DNA from: Bacteroidaceae bacterium
Lineage (GTDB): Bacteria > Bacteroidota > Bacteroidia > Bacteroidales > Bacteroidaceae
Length of the DNA: 64,000 nucleotides
NCBI GenBank assembly: GCA_017461605.1
Contig: JAFTXN010000010.1
Coordinates: 1-64,000, forward strand
Reading direction: 5' to 3'
Shown: piece after piece, positions 37,561 to 48,487 of the stretch
Numbering within the stretch: the first letter of the stretch is position 1
Layout of the letters: each line of letters starts with the position of its first letter
The notes under the pieces: generated by a model
Told to the model about the DNA's origin: nothing
Database searches by the model: none
What the model saw: the letters and a program-made list of their open reading frames with translations, nothing else
Made by a program: the position numbers and the translations under genes

Positions 37561-40500
37561 TCACCACAACACGCGGAAGGTGCGATGTTGTCCGTTCGAA
37601 AGCGTAGCCTCCACCAGGTATACTCCCTGCGGGAGGTTTTCCATTGCGATACGCACCTCATTCACATTGCCTCCAGCGGAGTGTATGTGGCGACCGGCGG
37701 CATCGTAAACCTTGACGTCGCGCATCGACACTGCGCTCTGCAGCGTTATGCTGCCTTGATTCTTGATGAGCGTGATGCCGGTAACAGAGGCACTCGGATC
37801 GAGCTGGATGACATAGGGGCGTTGCAGGCTGCCCAGCAGGGTGTCTTCGTTGAAAAAGAGGGGTTCTGCTGCTTCGATGGTGGTGCCATCGTGCTCCACT
37901 ACGACACGAAGCATTGCGCCACTGCCTTCGCCCTGAATGGTGATGAAATGCAGTTTGTCGGCACGGCAGGACTGTGATGCCCCACGGAGCTCTTCACCAC
38001 AGAGCACACGCACTCGGGCATCGGTGATGATTTCGTCTCCCTGTCGCACCTCGGCAATCACATTCATGTTGCCGGGATATGCACTGCCTTCGGAGATATC
38101 GGCATTGTGCAGCGTGCGTGTCGGCTTGACTGTCGGCTTGCTTTGGTGGGATGCTGCTGTAGGGTAAACTAGCATCTTGGTGCCGGCATGGGTGGAGCAA
38201 TAGATGTAGCCTTGACCGGGGAGCAACGCATCGAGCGTGCCTTCCCATGCATAGTCGGAATAGACGGCAAAGTCATATTGGCTCTTTACCACATCGCCAT
38301 CCTCAGGGCCAAACGGTGCGAAGGCATCGGCAACGGTCATGCCTACGGGCGAGCTGAAGCCAATCCAGTTCCAACCCTTCATGATGGGTATCTCGTGTTG
38401 GCTCAAATCTACTCCAAGCCCCACCACGGGGAACGTGGCTGTTTGGGCAGCGTGCATCTTATACATGCCACCGGGCTCCATCGTGTTAAAGAAGCCGCCA
38501 CTCCATTTTCCTGTGGTTTCGTTGTATGCTGCAAAGCCGTCGCGCACCTTGATGTAGGTCACATTGCCTTGTACCGGAGCCAAGAGTGAGGCAAGGGCTG
38601 CATCTGTGGGAGCAACGTAGAGCGAACGCCATTGCCATCCTTTATCAACATGCACCTCTTGCTCTATCTCGTCGGAGGTAAAGAAGAGAACGGGGTCGCC
38701 ATACGTTCCCATCAGATGTTCGCTCATGAAGGTGACGACATTCAACGTCTTGACACGAGGGTGGACAATGCCTGTTTCGGCATCATAGACACGGAATTGT
38801 ATTTCCTGATTGTGGTGCTCATCATTACCATAAACGGTCATCACTACATAGTAGGTGTCATAGCGTTTCATGTATTGGGGGTACGCCACTCCCACACATG
38901 TGTTGCCAATGAAGGCGGCCAACATGTTGTCGGGATTCTCGCTTACCTCGCCATCGATGCGCAGACGGCCTATGATGTTCATTGAGGTGCTGTAATCGGC
39001 GGGATTCACTCTCCAGTCGGGCTCTTGTCCCTGCGACTTCAAATGTACTTCAAGCGGAGAGGCTATACCATTGTTGCCCACTAGGTAGACTGTGGTCTCA
39101 TAACGGCCCACTGTGGCTGCCTTGGAGATGGTGAAGGTCAATTCGGCGGACGACAAGGGCTGCAAGCTTCCTGCGGCTTTGTTGACCTCGAGCCACTCGG
39201 GCAGACCGCTGACGCTCCACACCTCTGTGGTGTGACCGGTGTTGACGATGCGGGCCACAAACTGCGCCGTTTCTTCGCTCTGCTTCGTGATATTTACCTC
39301 CGATTCTTCCCAGTTGAGCGGATTTTGCTTCACAAGGGCTGTCCACTTGTATTCGCCGGAATAGTTGCCATTGACATCGCGGATGCCCTTCACGGTGAAG
39401 TGGAGTGTGGTTTCCTCAATGCGCTCGGGAGCTATCTCGGGCTCAATGCGCAACATTCTGTCGGAGGCTACAAAGCGGAATGGTACGTTTTGCAACACGG
39501 GAGCTGCCTTTAGAGGGGGAGCTTGCTGGCCAACCCATTCGGCCACATCGCTGCCGGTCAATGTGATTACTCGGGCCGCCGGTGATGCCAACGAACTATG
39601 GTCGGACAAATCGGCAACAACTACTGCCTGATTGCCTTCGTCTAACGTATTGCGCTCGAAAGGATAATAGGCCAACAATGATGTTTCGCCATCGGGTACG
39701 CGATAGAACATGTTCTCACGTATAAACGATGCTGTGAGCGTACCCTTCCAATAGCGCACTTCGTCAAATTCACCTACCATCGGGCGATCGTAAACGTACG
39801 TATTGGCGTCGTCTTTGGCCGAATGTGCGCCCAAGATCAGGCTTTCGGCTTGCAGTCCGGGCAGCACATCAGCATCCCACTGACGCTGTGCCACACCATC
39901 GATATAGAGTGTGGTTACACCCTTCGTACGATTCAGAACATTCAGGGCTACGTGGTGCCAGGCGTTGTCCATGAAGGTATTGGCCGAAACAAGGTAGGGG
40001 CGACCTTTCACCACCATGTACATCACTTCTTTGTCAACGTGCACGTCGCTTTGATCCAACTTCAGATTGCCTACATTCAGACTGATCATATCGTCTCCGG
40101 CAGAGAAGATGGTGACGGGCAAGGTCTGCTGATTGACATTGGCCTTGAACCAGAATTCCAACATGTAGTCGTCGGTATCCACGGTGGGACATGCGCCGAG
40201 TGCAATGGAGGCATAGGAGTCGCCACCGAGGTGAAGTGCCTTGTTGACACTGCTGAGCTGCCATGCGTTGGCATTCGGCAGAAGGATATGGCGATTGCGT
40301 GCCACGTCGGTAGCAGTGTTGCCATGACCTTCGTCAAACTTCCAATATCCCACCAAACCAGGGGTATAGGGAGCTTTGGTGGTATTCTTCTCGCTGATGG
40401 CCACCACGGCACTGCGCGATGTATTCCAAAGCGTCACCTCGTGTATGGAGCCTATGAGACCTTCGCCAAGACTCAGCGGACCACGACCTGCGTAGTTGCC

Positions 40501-43500
40501 AATGGCCACCTCGGAGAAGAGTGTATCCACGGCGTCATTGTATGCAGAATGCACAGAGAGATAAGCTTGTTGCTCATCGGCATCATAGCTGACGGAGGCA
40601 TTGACAAAGGTCCAAGTGTCGGCCGGTATGGCCTTGCCCGTAGCCACTACATTATTGTCGATCATCACCACCGTGGCATCGTCCTGCAACACAAGTGCAA
40701 GGCCCTTGTCGCTACTGCCATGGCTAAACACTGTTCCGGGCTTGCTGTAGTTCATCCATAGGTTGACCGCAAACGAGCGTTGGGCCAAGTCAATGAGGGC
40801 TTCCGTCCGAGCCGGTTCACCGCCCTCGGCATGATAAGCCACACTATGATCCACTTGGGTTTCGTTGAGCAATCCGGTTACAACGATATTGTCGTCGGCA
40901 TTGATGCTGCCACCGATAATTTCTTCATTGAAGATAAGGGCTATTTCATCACCCACATTGTAGACTCCGTCAGCAGGCGAAGGCAGCGCAAGCAATGCCG
41001 GTTGCTTCATATCCTTCACGATGGTGAGAAGCGGACTCTCATTGTTTACCTCTCCCTGACCGAAATCGCAAACCGTGATAGCACGGAATTCATATGTTTG
41101 GTCCGGATATGTGATAGCATCTGCCATGGAGAGCTTGAAGGTCTTCGAGCCGTCCTGTCCCAAGGCTTCGCACACGACAGAGGTCGAGTCGGCTTTATCA
41201 ACGAAATAGCCCATCACGGTAACCCAATCGCTACCGGCCGTTTTCTTCTGAATCTGAATGCTCTTCAGGCTGCGATGGTTGGGATCGTAGCCATCAATGG
41301 TAAGTTCAAGCACATCACCGGTAACTGTGTTGATGACCGACTCAGAAGCTTGCAGACGCACCTCCGAACAAGCCGGCACGAAGTGGGCCGAAATGGGAAC
41401 AGACACTGAGATGGCTCCATTGGGACTGGTCGGGTCGCCTTGGCACTGCGAAGCCAAGAACACCTGAATGCTGTCGTAATCGAGCACGGAGGGATCGCCC
41501 TGCTCGATGGTAACCACTTGTGTTACGCTTTGGCCGGCAGGTATCAGCAGACTCTTTCCACCGGGAGTTCCGTTAATCAGCACTCGTGCCCCATTCTTGT
41601 TGGATGCTTCCACTGTGCCGAAACTATACCACACATCGGTTTCCACTTCACTGTTGTTTTGCAACTCAAAGGTGAAATAAGCCTTTCCGCCCACCGGCAC
41701 ACCGGTCTTAATCGGCTCGGCACACAGGATGGCAGGTTTCTCAATTTGCATGGTGGCTTCCGAAATGGTGTAAGGCAGGCCACTCGAATCAAGATAGTAC
41801 TTGGTCTTCACTTCGCCTTCATAAGGGCAACTGGTCTGTCCGCCACGTGTACGGAACACGGGGCTAGCTTCCCCCTTAACACTATAAACATCCACAGAGA
41901 GTGCATCGCGCGTTCCGCTTTCGGCAAGGGTATATATGGTCGTGGTTTTATCGGTGTGAACAGAATCTTCGGAGTGGGTATAGTCTCCTTTCGCATGAAC
42001 GTGGAAATTTATCTGGAATCCTTTGTTCTTATATTCATAACCTTTCACTTTTTCATATAGGATCATAATGTTAAAGCCTGCACTCCATGTCAGTCCGTCA
42101 CCTTCAGCTTTAGACACGGTGTTCCTATAAGAAGTACCAGCATCAAATGAGACATTATCAACATTCTCACCGCTTTCTATTGCTTTAACCTTCACTGCTT
42201 CGTTGTTGGACAACTCCTGTTGCCATTTACGCACTTGCTCATTGAACAAGTACACACTATCAACCTCTAAAGCCTCGCTGAGTTCCTTGTCTTCACCACT
42301 CGTAAATGAGGTGGGGAAATATATGGTATAACTCGGACCTACACAGACTCCATTTACAATCTGCAAGTTTTCAGGATCTAATTTACTATCACCCCATACT
42401 TCATCGTAATTGCTCGTACCATAGTTCTCATGATTCTCCGGCACATTAGAAACATAGTATACGGTATCTTCCTGTGATTGCTGCACTACAGTTCCCTGAG
42501 GAAGCAATACACCATTTCGCAGATCAATCAGATTGGGTATCAAAGTGGACTCTATGTAATGCTGCGTGTAGAGGAACGTCGTACCGTATTCCTCTCCGAC
42601 ACTGATAATATCCTTCAAACCAAGTTCGATGTTGCCCCCTTCCACTTCATGGAAGCCCACTTCGCGAGCTTCTCCAAAAGTTAAGTTGGTAGACACTCCA
42701 TAGAACAAATCGCCGTTGGCTCCTACATATTCAGGCGAAGCACTGGTGGAAATCGTCGTAGCTGCAACTGATTGGAAAGTTTCCACTCCTCCAGCCTTAC
42801 CCTGTACATGCACATCGAAACCGGCTGTTCTGTCTTTTAATTTATCAAAATCCTGTAAAAGATAAAATCCCGGAGCTCCCGTTGCAGTTTCCCTTGCAGC
42901 CCCCCACTTGAAAGTACCCTTGAATGCCAAGTTTGCATCAAAGTTTCCAACATTTGTTGTTTTTGTATCAATGATGGTTCCTTCTTCCCACGAAGCGGAG
43001 GAGTTAGAACCCGGTGGATCGCGCAATACGGCAAGGATTTTCTCCGGTCCTTTGGTTACGAAATTGGTTCCGGTGGGAATAGCACCCAAAGCAATGGCAT
43101 AGAATTCTCCATTCTTGTTCCAAGAGTGGAAATTTCCATCATATTGATAGGTGATGCTCAGACCCAACGTGTAGGGAGCTTGAATGTTGGGCAAACCGCC
43201 TACAAAGCTGTACTCCACTTCACCTTCCTCATTAAGTATCAGCTCATGGCTCTCGGGTTCTCCCACAGTGGTTTCTGCCGTCTCGTCGTTGCTCATCGGA
43301 GTATCTCCGGCAAACTCGTTTGCGATGGTCAGCACGGCTCCTTTGAGGAACACCTTATCCGTCTTCACTTCTGTGCCGTCATGGTTTTCGTACACTTCAA
43401 AGCCTGTAATCCTATACTTATATGTATTACCGGTGATGACACACGGATAGCTCTGCGTATAAGTGATGACATTGGCTTGTGTTTCGGGATCCTTGGATAC

Positions 43501-46500
43501 GGTATAAAGTGCTATCGTATCTGTTTTCTCCACGACCTTTCCATCTTCTTCCACCGAACGATTTACATAGTAGAACTGTTCTCCGATACCACCCAAGCCC
43601 GGATTTCCGTCTGAGATATCCGTCAACTGTAGCTGAGACGGACTGCGATAACTCAGATTCAACGAGGTGTTGTAGATAAGAGAGTCCAATCTCACCTCTG
43701 TTCCGTCCTCATTGGTTTCCACCAGAACAGATTTGTGTCTGTTCAAGGCCTCCGATGCATCCAACATGGGCAAATTTTCGAACGAAACATTCGGATTCTT
43801 CACCGAAACACTCTTCACCGTATATTGGACAGGTGGAAGCCATGCGGCAAACTCACCGGTCTCAGCATCGGTGGTGATCGTGATGGTACGGACAGCCGTT
43901 TCGCTGCCACCACCCACCACAGCGGTGCTGTTCACCTTCTCCACATCATTGGTATAGGTCAGTGGTCCGGTAGCATTGTCATAATAACTGCTTACGCCTT
44001 CACCTTTCAATTCGACATTCATCTTGCGGTCGCCGGCATTAAGCTCGATCACAGCCTGTCCGATGTTGGCCACACTCTCGCCGAAACCGATTGGCAGTTC
44101 CTTCTGCACCTTACCACCGCTGACACGTCCCACAACGAGCACCTTGGTGTTGTCTGTGAAGGTCAGTCCGGAAATATCACGGTCGAAAGTGTACAATGTG
44201 CCGATGCTGTCGGGGTCGGCCGGATAACGGCCTCCATGGGCAAAGACATGTCCTTCTTTTACCACAGTGATATAGTGGTCGCCGATAGGAACACTGATGG
44301 TGAAACGGCCTTCATCATCGGTTTCTACAATACGATTGTTGTAAATGCACGGCTCGCCATCCACCAACAACTGACAGCCTTTCACGGGATAGGTGGTGTT
44401 CTCATAATAGATGACACCGCTTACCGTGAAACTCGAAACATCTTGGAAGTTCACATCACTATAAACCAGCGAATTTTCAGAGATGAAACGAGGCGTATTG
44501 ACCGGAGAGAATTCGTGCACACCCAGCATGGGGGTGATGTTGTAAGTGATTCCATCCTTTCCGGTAGAGAGGCTGCGCAGAATATAGTTACCACCGGCAT
44601 CGGTGAGACCATAATTGGACAATTGGGATTGCGTAGGTGTATGCTTGTGGATCACTCCACCAACACCGATGAGTCCATGCATATTGTTGGTCACACCGGC
44701 TGTACGCGAATAGTCATAAGCTGCTCGCTGCCCTTCAATGTTCTCATCCAGCGGATAATAGAGTGCCAATCCCTCTTCCTGGCCATCGAGCAGACGACCA
44801 CAGTTACGGACAATTTCTTCATCGTTCAGTGCACGCTTCCACAGTCGGAGTTCATCCAGAAAACCTTGGAAGTTGTGCACAGCCAAAGTGTCGGCATTGA
44901 TACCGAACAGGAGTGCACGCTTCTTCTGCGGAATATCTTTCACGGCAAACAAAGCCGACTGACTGACAACAGCTTTCTGCAGGACGCTGTCGCCTGCCAC
45001 CACAATACGCCATTCCTTGTTGCCGGCATCGTAGGTAAACGTAAGGTGGTGGTATTCATGTGTAGATAGCTCAATGCTTGTTTCGTGCACCTGCAGCGTT
45101 CTGCTTTCATTCGGTACCTTGGCCACCAATTTATACTTGCCGTTGTCCTGACGCTTGGCATAGAATGCAAAGGCATTGCTCAGTTCCAACAACATCGGTT
45201 CGGCATAACTCGACTCGTCCTTCAAGTTCTTGATATTCTTATCAAGGCTCACCCACATTTCGGCAGAGAAGCCTTTCTCTCCACCAAAAATATTTGTCAT
45301 CTTGACACTGTCCATCGGAACAACGATACCGGCTTTCAGACCTTGACCACGAAGGGCGTACATCTGTTGTTCCACCGGATGATCAGGGTCAGAAGCCGGC
45401 ACAGCTATTACCCTGACATTCTCCACTGCAGTTCCGGTGCCATAAGTTACACGGCCGGACACCACACCGGTTGCCATGCCGAAACCATTCTGATAGAAAT
45501 ATGTCGGTGAGGTGAATTCGCCACCACAAGACACACGGACTTCCAGCTGGTATTCGTAATACAGACCCGGCTTCACCGAAACATCCTCAAACGAGTACTG
45601 TGCATCCGTACCGGTTACGGTATAAATCTTTGTCCACTCATCCTGCTTGTGTCCATTCAGACGGCGATATAATATATATTGTGTGTCGTCAGAACCATAT
45701 TGGTCCACACTCCACCACAATTTCACCAGGTTGGCATAGGCCCCTTTCGAAGCATCGAAATCGGTAACTTTCGTTGTTCCCAACATACTGCCGGACGCAG
45801 GGTTAGAAATGTGCTGAACACCCATGGTCGTAACAGCCACCTTATAATAATAGACATCACAAGCCGAAGCCATATCGATATCGTCATAGTAGTAGTCGGT
45901 CTGGTATCTGTCTGTTACCTGAACTTCTTTCAGTTTGTTGTAGGTTAACGTGTCGTTTTTCGAACGCAGAATATCAAATGTGTACTTCCCGTTGTCACCG
46001 AATTCCGGGTTCTCCCAATGCAACTGCACACCACCTTCCAAGCTGGTAGCTTCAAGGTTGATATAGAAGGTGCGTTCCAACTTTGCCGAAACGGTTTCCT
46101 TCAAGTCATCGGCTATTTCCACCGGATTGGTGTTCCAATGTGAGGGAAGGAAAGTAACCAGGTATGTGTAGTCCTTGTCGTAGTCAAGGCTTTTGTCCGT
46201 GTAACTCATTTCGTTCACATTCAGAGCAGCCAATTGCGTACGCGTATCTACCCCCTCGGATGTTACATACCTGAATACATACCATTTACCGTTTTCGTCC
46301 GGTTGGTAACTTGTTCCGTTTTTCCAATTCAGTTTTACCTCCTTACCCCATGCGTTGGTGGTAGCGGTCAGATTTTCAGTCGAAGTGAAACCCGCGAAAA
46401 TTTTACTATCGGCAGTATTAGAGAATACAATGGTGGTCGGCTCTTTATTTAGTTCTTCGACAATTTTATCGTATTCACCTTTGTGATCGCTATTGTCTTT

Positions 46501-47427
46501 CAAAGAGTTTTCCATCTCTAACAGGGCAGGCAGATAAACATTGCTGTTAGTGATGGACTGTGTTAGGTATGTTTGAAACTTTCCAATATTATCATCGGTC
46601 GTTAGCTTCAAAAACCTTTCCTCTTTTGCATTTTGACCATTTATCTGGAATGTTTCGGTGGCAGTTTTTCTGTATTGACCATTATGATAATAGAAATACT
46701 CTAAAAATTCCAATCTATATTTAAGGTCAGAAGCTAACAGAGGCAAACCGGAGATGGTATACTCCACATTGTTGTTGTTGCGTGAATAAGTCCCCTCTTT
46801 GAAATAGTCCCATGAAACGGGGGACGTTGTGAGTGTGAGGGACGTACTTTCCCATGTGTCATTGTCTGCACACCATTGCCCCTGAAATTTAATTTCAAAA
46901 ACGTCACCGGGAGAGAATTTCACCGCCGGCAGAATTTCCACATATACATAATATGTATTATCGTCCCAACCACTACTTGTTCCATAAGGATTGTAGAACA
47001 TCACAGTGGCCTCCTCGCTATCATAAAGTTTCCATATTCCATCAATGGCACGATGCCCGTCGATATCTTTCTTCTGTGATACGATAAGTCCGTGCGGCTC
47101 ATTACATGTCAAAAAGCCTAAGTCGGAATAGGTCGACACTCCGGCTCCTGTTGTTCGGGTTATAGTGATGGACGGATTGTCAGTATCACCGTAATCCCAG
47201 TAGCTGGGTGCACCATTTGTGTCGCCATACATCAAGAGTGCTCTGACCGTGGGACTCTCCGGTGTCATGGTACTGTCTATCCATGTAAAAGTGGGCTCTG
47301 TACTCCAAACCGGCAAACTTCCCACCAACATCAACGCAACAAACCACAGCTGCCGCAGCTGGATATGCAACACGCGATCTGCCGAATGCCGCAACTTCAA
47401 AACGCTTTGTGTAAAAATGTCTTTCAT
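37561..47427 (-). CDS. Giant secreted LamG-domain protein, 3288 aa
   Basis: A 3288-aa exported protein, one of the largest in the window. An unusually long basic N-region precedes the signal hydrophobic core (about 24-43). Fibronectin-like stretches follow, then a LamG/concanavalin-like lectin domain (about 722-896, FSAEMWVSLDKN and FLDELRLWKRALNDEEI). A carboxypeptidase-regulatory-like domain lies at about 1004-1075. Two more LamG domains sit at about 2205-2390 and 2395-2593, both with (L/I)xYYPF or GYWKFDEG motifs. A tandem near 2730-3050 is followed by a module (about 3115-3230) that resembles the whole 219-aa protein encoded upstream. The tail (VKVYDAAGRHIHS..LPQGVYLVEATL) is the clearest type-A sorting signal in the window. 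No catalytic site is seen; adhesion or glycan binding is inferred. Confidence 0.85.
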   Translation of the reverse strand: MKDIFTQSVLKLRHSADRVLHIQLRQLWFVALMLVGSLPVWSTEPTFTWIDSTMTPESPTVRALLMYGDTNGAPSYWDYGDTDNPSITITRTTGAGVSTYSDLGFLTCNEPHGLIVSQKKDIDGHRAIDGIWKLYDSEEATVMFYNPYGTSSGWDDNTYYVYVEILPAVKFSPGDVFEIKFQGQWCADNDTWESTSLTLTTSPVSWDYFKEGTYSRNNNNVEYTISGLPLLASDLKYRLEFLEYFYYHNGQYRKTATETFQINGQNAKEERFLKLTTDDNIGKFQTYLTQSITNSNVYLPALLEMENSLKDNSDHKGEYDKIVEELNKEPTTIVFSNTADSKIFAGFTSTENLTATTNAWGKEVKLNWKNGTSYQPDENGKWYVFRYVTSEGVDTRTQLAALNVNEMSYTDKSLDYDKDYTYLVTFLPSHWNTNPVEIADDLKETVSAKLERTFYINLEATSLEGGVQLHWENPEFGDNGKYTFDILRSKNDTLTYNKLKEVQVTDRYQTDYYYDDIDMASACDVYYYKVAVTTMGVQHISNPASGSMLGTTKVTDFDASKGAYANLVKLWWSVDQYGSDDTQYILYRRLNGHKQDEWTKIYTVTGTDAQYSFEDVSVKPGLYYEYQLEVRVSCGGEFTSPTYFYQNGFGMATGVVSGRVTYGTGTAVENVRVIAVPASDPDHPVEQQMYALRGQGLKAGIVVPMDSVKMTNIFGGEKGFSAEMWVSLDKNIKNLKDESSYAEPMLLELSNAFAFYAKRQDNGKYKLVAKVPNESRTLQVHETSIELSTHEYHHLTFTYDAGNKEWRIVVAGDSVLQKAVVSQSALFAVKDIPQKKRALLFGINADTLAVHNFQGFLDELRLWKRALNDEEIVRNCGRLLDGQEEGLALYYPLDENIEGQRAAYDYSRTAGVTNNMHGLIGVGGVIHKHTPTQSQLSNYGLTDAGGNYILRSLSTGKDGITYNITPMLGVHEFSPVNTPRFISENSLVYSDVNFQDVSSFTVSGVIYYENTTYPVKGCQLLVDGEPCIYNNRIVETDDEGRFTISVPIGDHYITVVKEGHVFAHGGRYPADPDSIGTLYTFDRDISGLTFTDNTKVLVVGRVSGGKVQKELPIGFGESVANIGQAVIELNAGDRKMNVELKGEGVSSYYDNATGPLTYTNDVEKVNSTAVVGGGSETAVRTITITTDAETGEFAAWLPPVQYTVKSVSVKNPNVSFENLPMLDASEALNRHKSVLVETNEDGTEVRLDSLIYNTSLNLSYRSPSQLQLTDISDGNPGLGGIGEQFYYVNRSVEEDGKVVEKTDTIALYTVSKDPETQANVITYTQSYPCVITGNTYKYRITGFEVYENHDGTEVKTDKVFLKGAVLTIANEFAGDTPMSNDETAETTVGEPESHELILNEEGEVEYSFVGGLPNIQAPYTLGLSITYQYDGNFHSWNKNGEFYAIALGAIPTGTNFVTKGPEKILAVLRDPPGSNSSASWEEGTIIDTKTTNVGNFDANLAFKGTFKWGAARETATGAPGFYLLQDFDKLKDRTAGFDVHVQGKAGGVETFQSVAATTISTSASPEYVGANGDLFYGVSTNLTFGEAREVGFHEVEGGNIELGLKDIISVGEEYGTTFLYTQHYIESTLIPNLIDLRNGVLLPQGTVVQQSQEDTVYYVSNVPENHENYGTSNYDEVWGDSKLDPENLQIVNGVCVGPSYTIYFPTSFTSGEDKELSEALEVDSVYLFNEQVRKWQQELSNNEAVKVKAIESGENVDNVSFDAGTSYRNTVSKAEGDGLTWSAGFNIMILYEKVKGYEYKNKGFQINFHVHAKGDYTHSEDSVHTDKTTTIYTLAESGTRDALSVDVYSVKGEASPVFRTRGGQTSCPYEGEVKTKYYLDSSGLPYTISEATMQIEKPAILCAEPIKTGVPVGGKAYFTFELQNNSEVETDVWYSFGTVEASNKNGARVLINGTPGGKSLLIPAGQSVTQVVTIEQGDPSVLDYDSIQVFLASQCQGDPTSPNGAISVSVPISAHFVPACSEVRLQASESVINTVTGDVLELTIDGYDPNHRSLKSIQIQKKTAGSDWVTVMGYFVDKADSTSVVCEALGQDGSKTFKLSMADAITYPDQTYEFRAITVCDFGQGEVNNESPLLTIVKDMKQPALLALPSPADGVYNVGDEIALIFNEEIIGGSINADDNIVVTGLLNETQVDHSVAYHAEGGEPARTEALIDLAQRSFAVNLWMNYSKPGTVFSHGSSDKGLALVLQDDATVVMIDNNVVATGKAIPADTWTFVNASVSYDADEQQAYLSVHSAYNDAVDTLFSEVAIGNYAGRGPLSLGEGLIGSIHEVTLWNTSRSAVVAISEKNTTKAPYTPGLVGYWKFDEGHGNTATDVARNRHILLPNANAWQLSSVNKALHLGGDSYASIALGACPTVDTDDYMLEFWFKANVNQQTLPVTIFSAGDDMISLNVGNLKLDQSDVHVDKEVMYMVVKGRPYLVSANTFMDNAWHHVALNVLNRTKGVTTLYIDGVAQRQWDADVLPGLQAESLILGAHSAKDDANTYVYDRPMVGEFDEVRYWKGTLTASFIRENMFYRVPDGETSLLAYYPFERNTLDEGNQAVVVADLSDHSSLASPAARVITLTGSDVAEWVGQQAPPLKAAPVLQNVPFRFVASDRMLRIEPEIAPERIEETTLHFTVKGIRDVNGNYSGEYKWTALVKQNPLNWEESEVNITKQSEETAQFVARIVNTGHTTEVWSVSGLPEWLEVNKAAGSLQPLSSAELTFTISKAATVGRYETTVYLVGNNGIASPLEVHLKSQGQEPDWRVNPADYSTSMNIIGRLRIDGEVSENPDNMLAAFIGNTCVGVAYPQYMKRYDTYYVVMTVYGNDEHHNQEIQFRVYDAETGIVHPRVKTLNVVTFMSEHLMGTYGDPVLFFTSDEIEQEVHVDKGWQWRSLYVAPTDAALASLLAPVQGNVTYIKVRDGFAAYNETTGKWSGGFFNTMEPGGMYKMHAAQTATFPVVGLGVDLSQHEIPIMKGWNWIGFSSPVGMTVADAFAPFGPEDGDVVKSQYDFAVYSDYAWEGTLDALLPGQGYIYCSTHAGTKMLVYPTAASHQSKPTVKPTRTLHNADISEGSAYPGNMNVIAEVRQGDEIITDARVRVLCGEELRGASQSCRADKLHFITIQGEGSGAMLRVVVEHDGTTIEAAEPLFFNEDTLLGSLQRPYVIQLDPSASVTGITLIKNQGSITLQSAVSMRDVKVYDAAGRHIHSAGGNVNEVRIAMENLPQGVYLVEATLSNGQHRTFRVLW

Positions 47428-47442
47428 ATAGTCTTGTGTTTA

Positions 47443-48102
47443 TTATTTCACCACATATTTCTTTCCGTTCACCACATAAACTCCGGCCGGCAACGACACC
47501 ACTTGTCGGCCGGCGACGCACAAGGTGCGCATCTTGCCACAAGCAGTGCAGATGCGCACCTCAGCACCATTACCGGCCTCTATCACGAGTGCTCCCGATA
47601 TAGGTTGCACACGGACCCCGGACACCGAAGCCGAGGAAATGCCCGTAGGATCGGCAGGAATGTTCAGCACAAAGGGAGCAGCAAATGTACCCACCATGGC
47701 ATCGCTCATATAAGTATAGGTCTCGGTTGCAGCTACGTCCACCGGTCCCTCGGTACCATTGTAAACCACCCTGAATGTCAGGGCTTCGCCGGCACCCTCG
47801 CCCTGAATAACGAGATACACCAAATGACCATCTTCTGACACAGAGAAACTGCTGGCACGGCATTCGCCTTGGCTATCAAGTACTGCAACTTCACAGTCGG
47901 CCAACACCACACCCTGCTGCTTTACCACAGCAATCATCGTCATGTTGCTCTGATACTTGTAGGGATCACATGGCTCATACTTTTTTTCCTGAGAATCCGA
48001 AACTTCAGATTTCACCAAAGAATATACCGATACAATGGAGGCATACATGGAGATACAACTCGCTGCCACCAAAAACAGGACAGTCAACAATATCTTTTTC
48101 AT
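47443..48102 (-). CDS. 219-aa exported protein related to the giant protein's C-terminal module
   Basis: A small exported protein with a signal peptide (MKKILLTVLFLVAASCISMYA). Its middle (NMTMIAVVKQQGVVLADCEV to PFVLNIPADP) aligns by eye with the giant protein's C-terminal module (NMNVIAEVRQGDEIITDARV to PYVIQLDPSA). Shared words include RAS or GAS after a Cys/Glu turn, and IQGEG(A/S)G. It ends in a sorting-like tail (LPAGVYVVNGKKYVVK). It starts at 48102, where MKK gives a signal peptide; a start nine codons upstream would add a non-signal extension. It precedes the giant gene by 15 nt, so the two are co-transcribed. Function is unknown; it may be a cut-down partner or a duplicated module. 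Confidence 0.8.
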   Translation of the reverse strand: MKKILLTVLFLVAASCISMYASIVSVYSLVKSEVSDSQEKKYEPCDPYKYQSNMTMIAVVKQQGVVLADCEVAVLDSQGECRASSFSVSEDGHLVYLVIQGEGAGEALTFRVVYNGTEGPVDVAATETYTYMSDAMVGTFAAPFVLNIPADPTGISSASVSGVRVQPISGALVIEAGNGAEVRICTACGKMRTLCVAGRQVVSLPAGVYVVNGKKYVVK

Positions 48103-48394
48103 AGTAATATGTAACGTTTTATGCTGCAATTATACACAAATGCTCACAAAACAGGCCAAAAGGGTAACAGCCAAGCAGTCTTTTTACGCTTTTTTAAGAA
48201 AAATCACAAATCAGGATTCCACAAAAAAATCCCCACTTAATAACATCCCCCAGTTCGTTCCTACAGAAAGAGAAACCATCGCTCGACTAAAAAGAAAGGC
48301 ATTGACAAACATGCAAAGCCTCCGTACCTTATTTTCTCCCTACTGAAATTTCCGAAATCGCATTTTCTCTGTCACTTCTGTCACTATGGAGAGA
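48103..48394. other. Interval between the giant operon and purF terminator
   Basis: No gene is supported. It should hold the promoter of the 219-aa/giant operon. ATTTGTGTATAATTGCAGC (minus strand, near 48125-48143) contains an AT-rich -7-like element, but no consensus -7/-33 pair is convincing. Confidence 0.35.
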
Positions 48395-48450
48395 TGAAAA
48401 ACAACAGCGCAGAAGTTTTCTTCAGACGAGAAAGCTTCTGCGCTGTTGTA
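48395..48450 (-). terminator. Terminator of the purF-like gene
   Basis: On the minus strand a 15-bp stem, ACAACAGCGCAGAAG with CTTCTGCGCTGTTGT, encloses a 19-nt loop and is followed by TTTTTCATC. Confidence 0.88.
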
Positions 48451-48487
48451 GTATTTATCAACTGACTATCTGAGATTTATATAAGTC

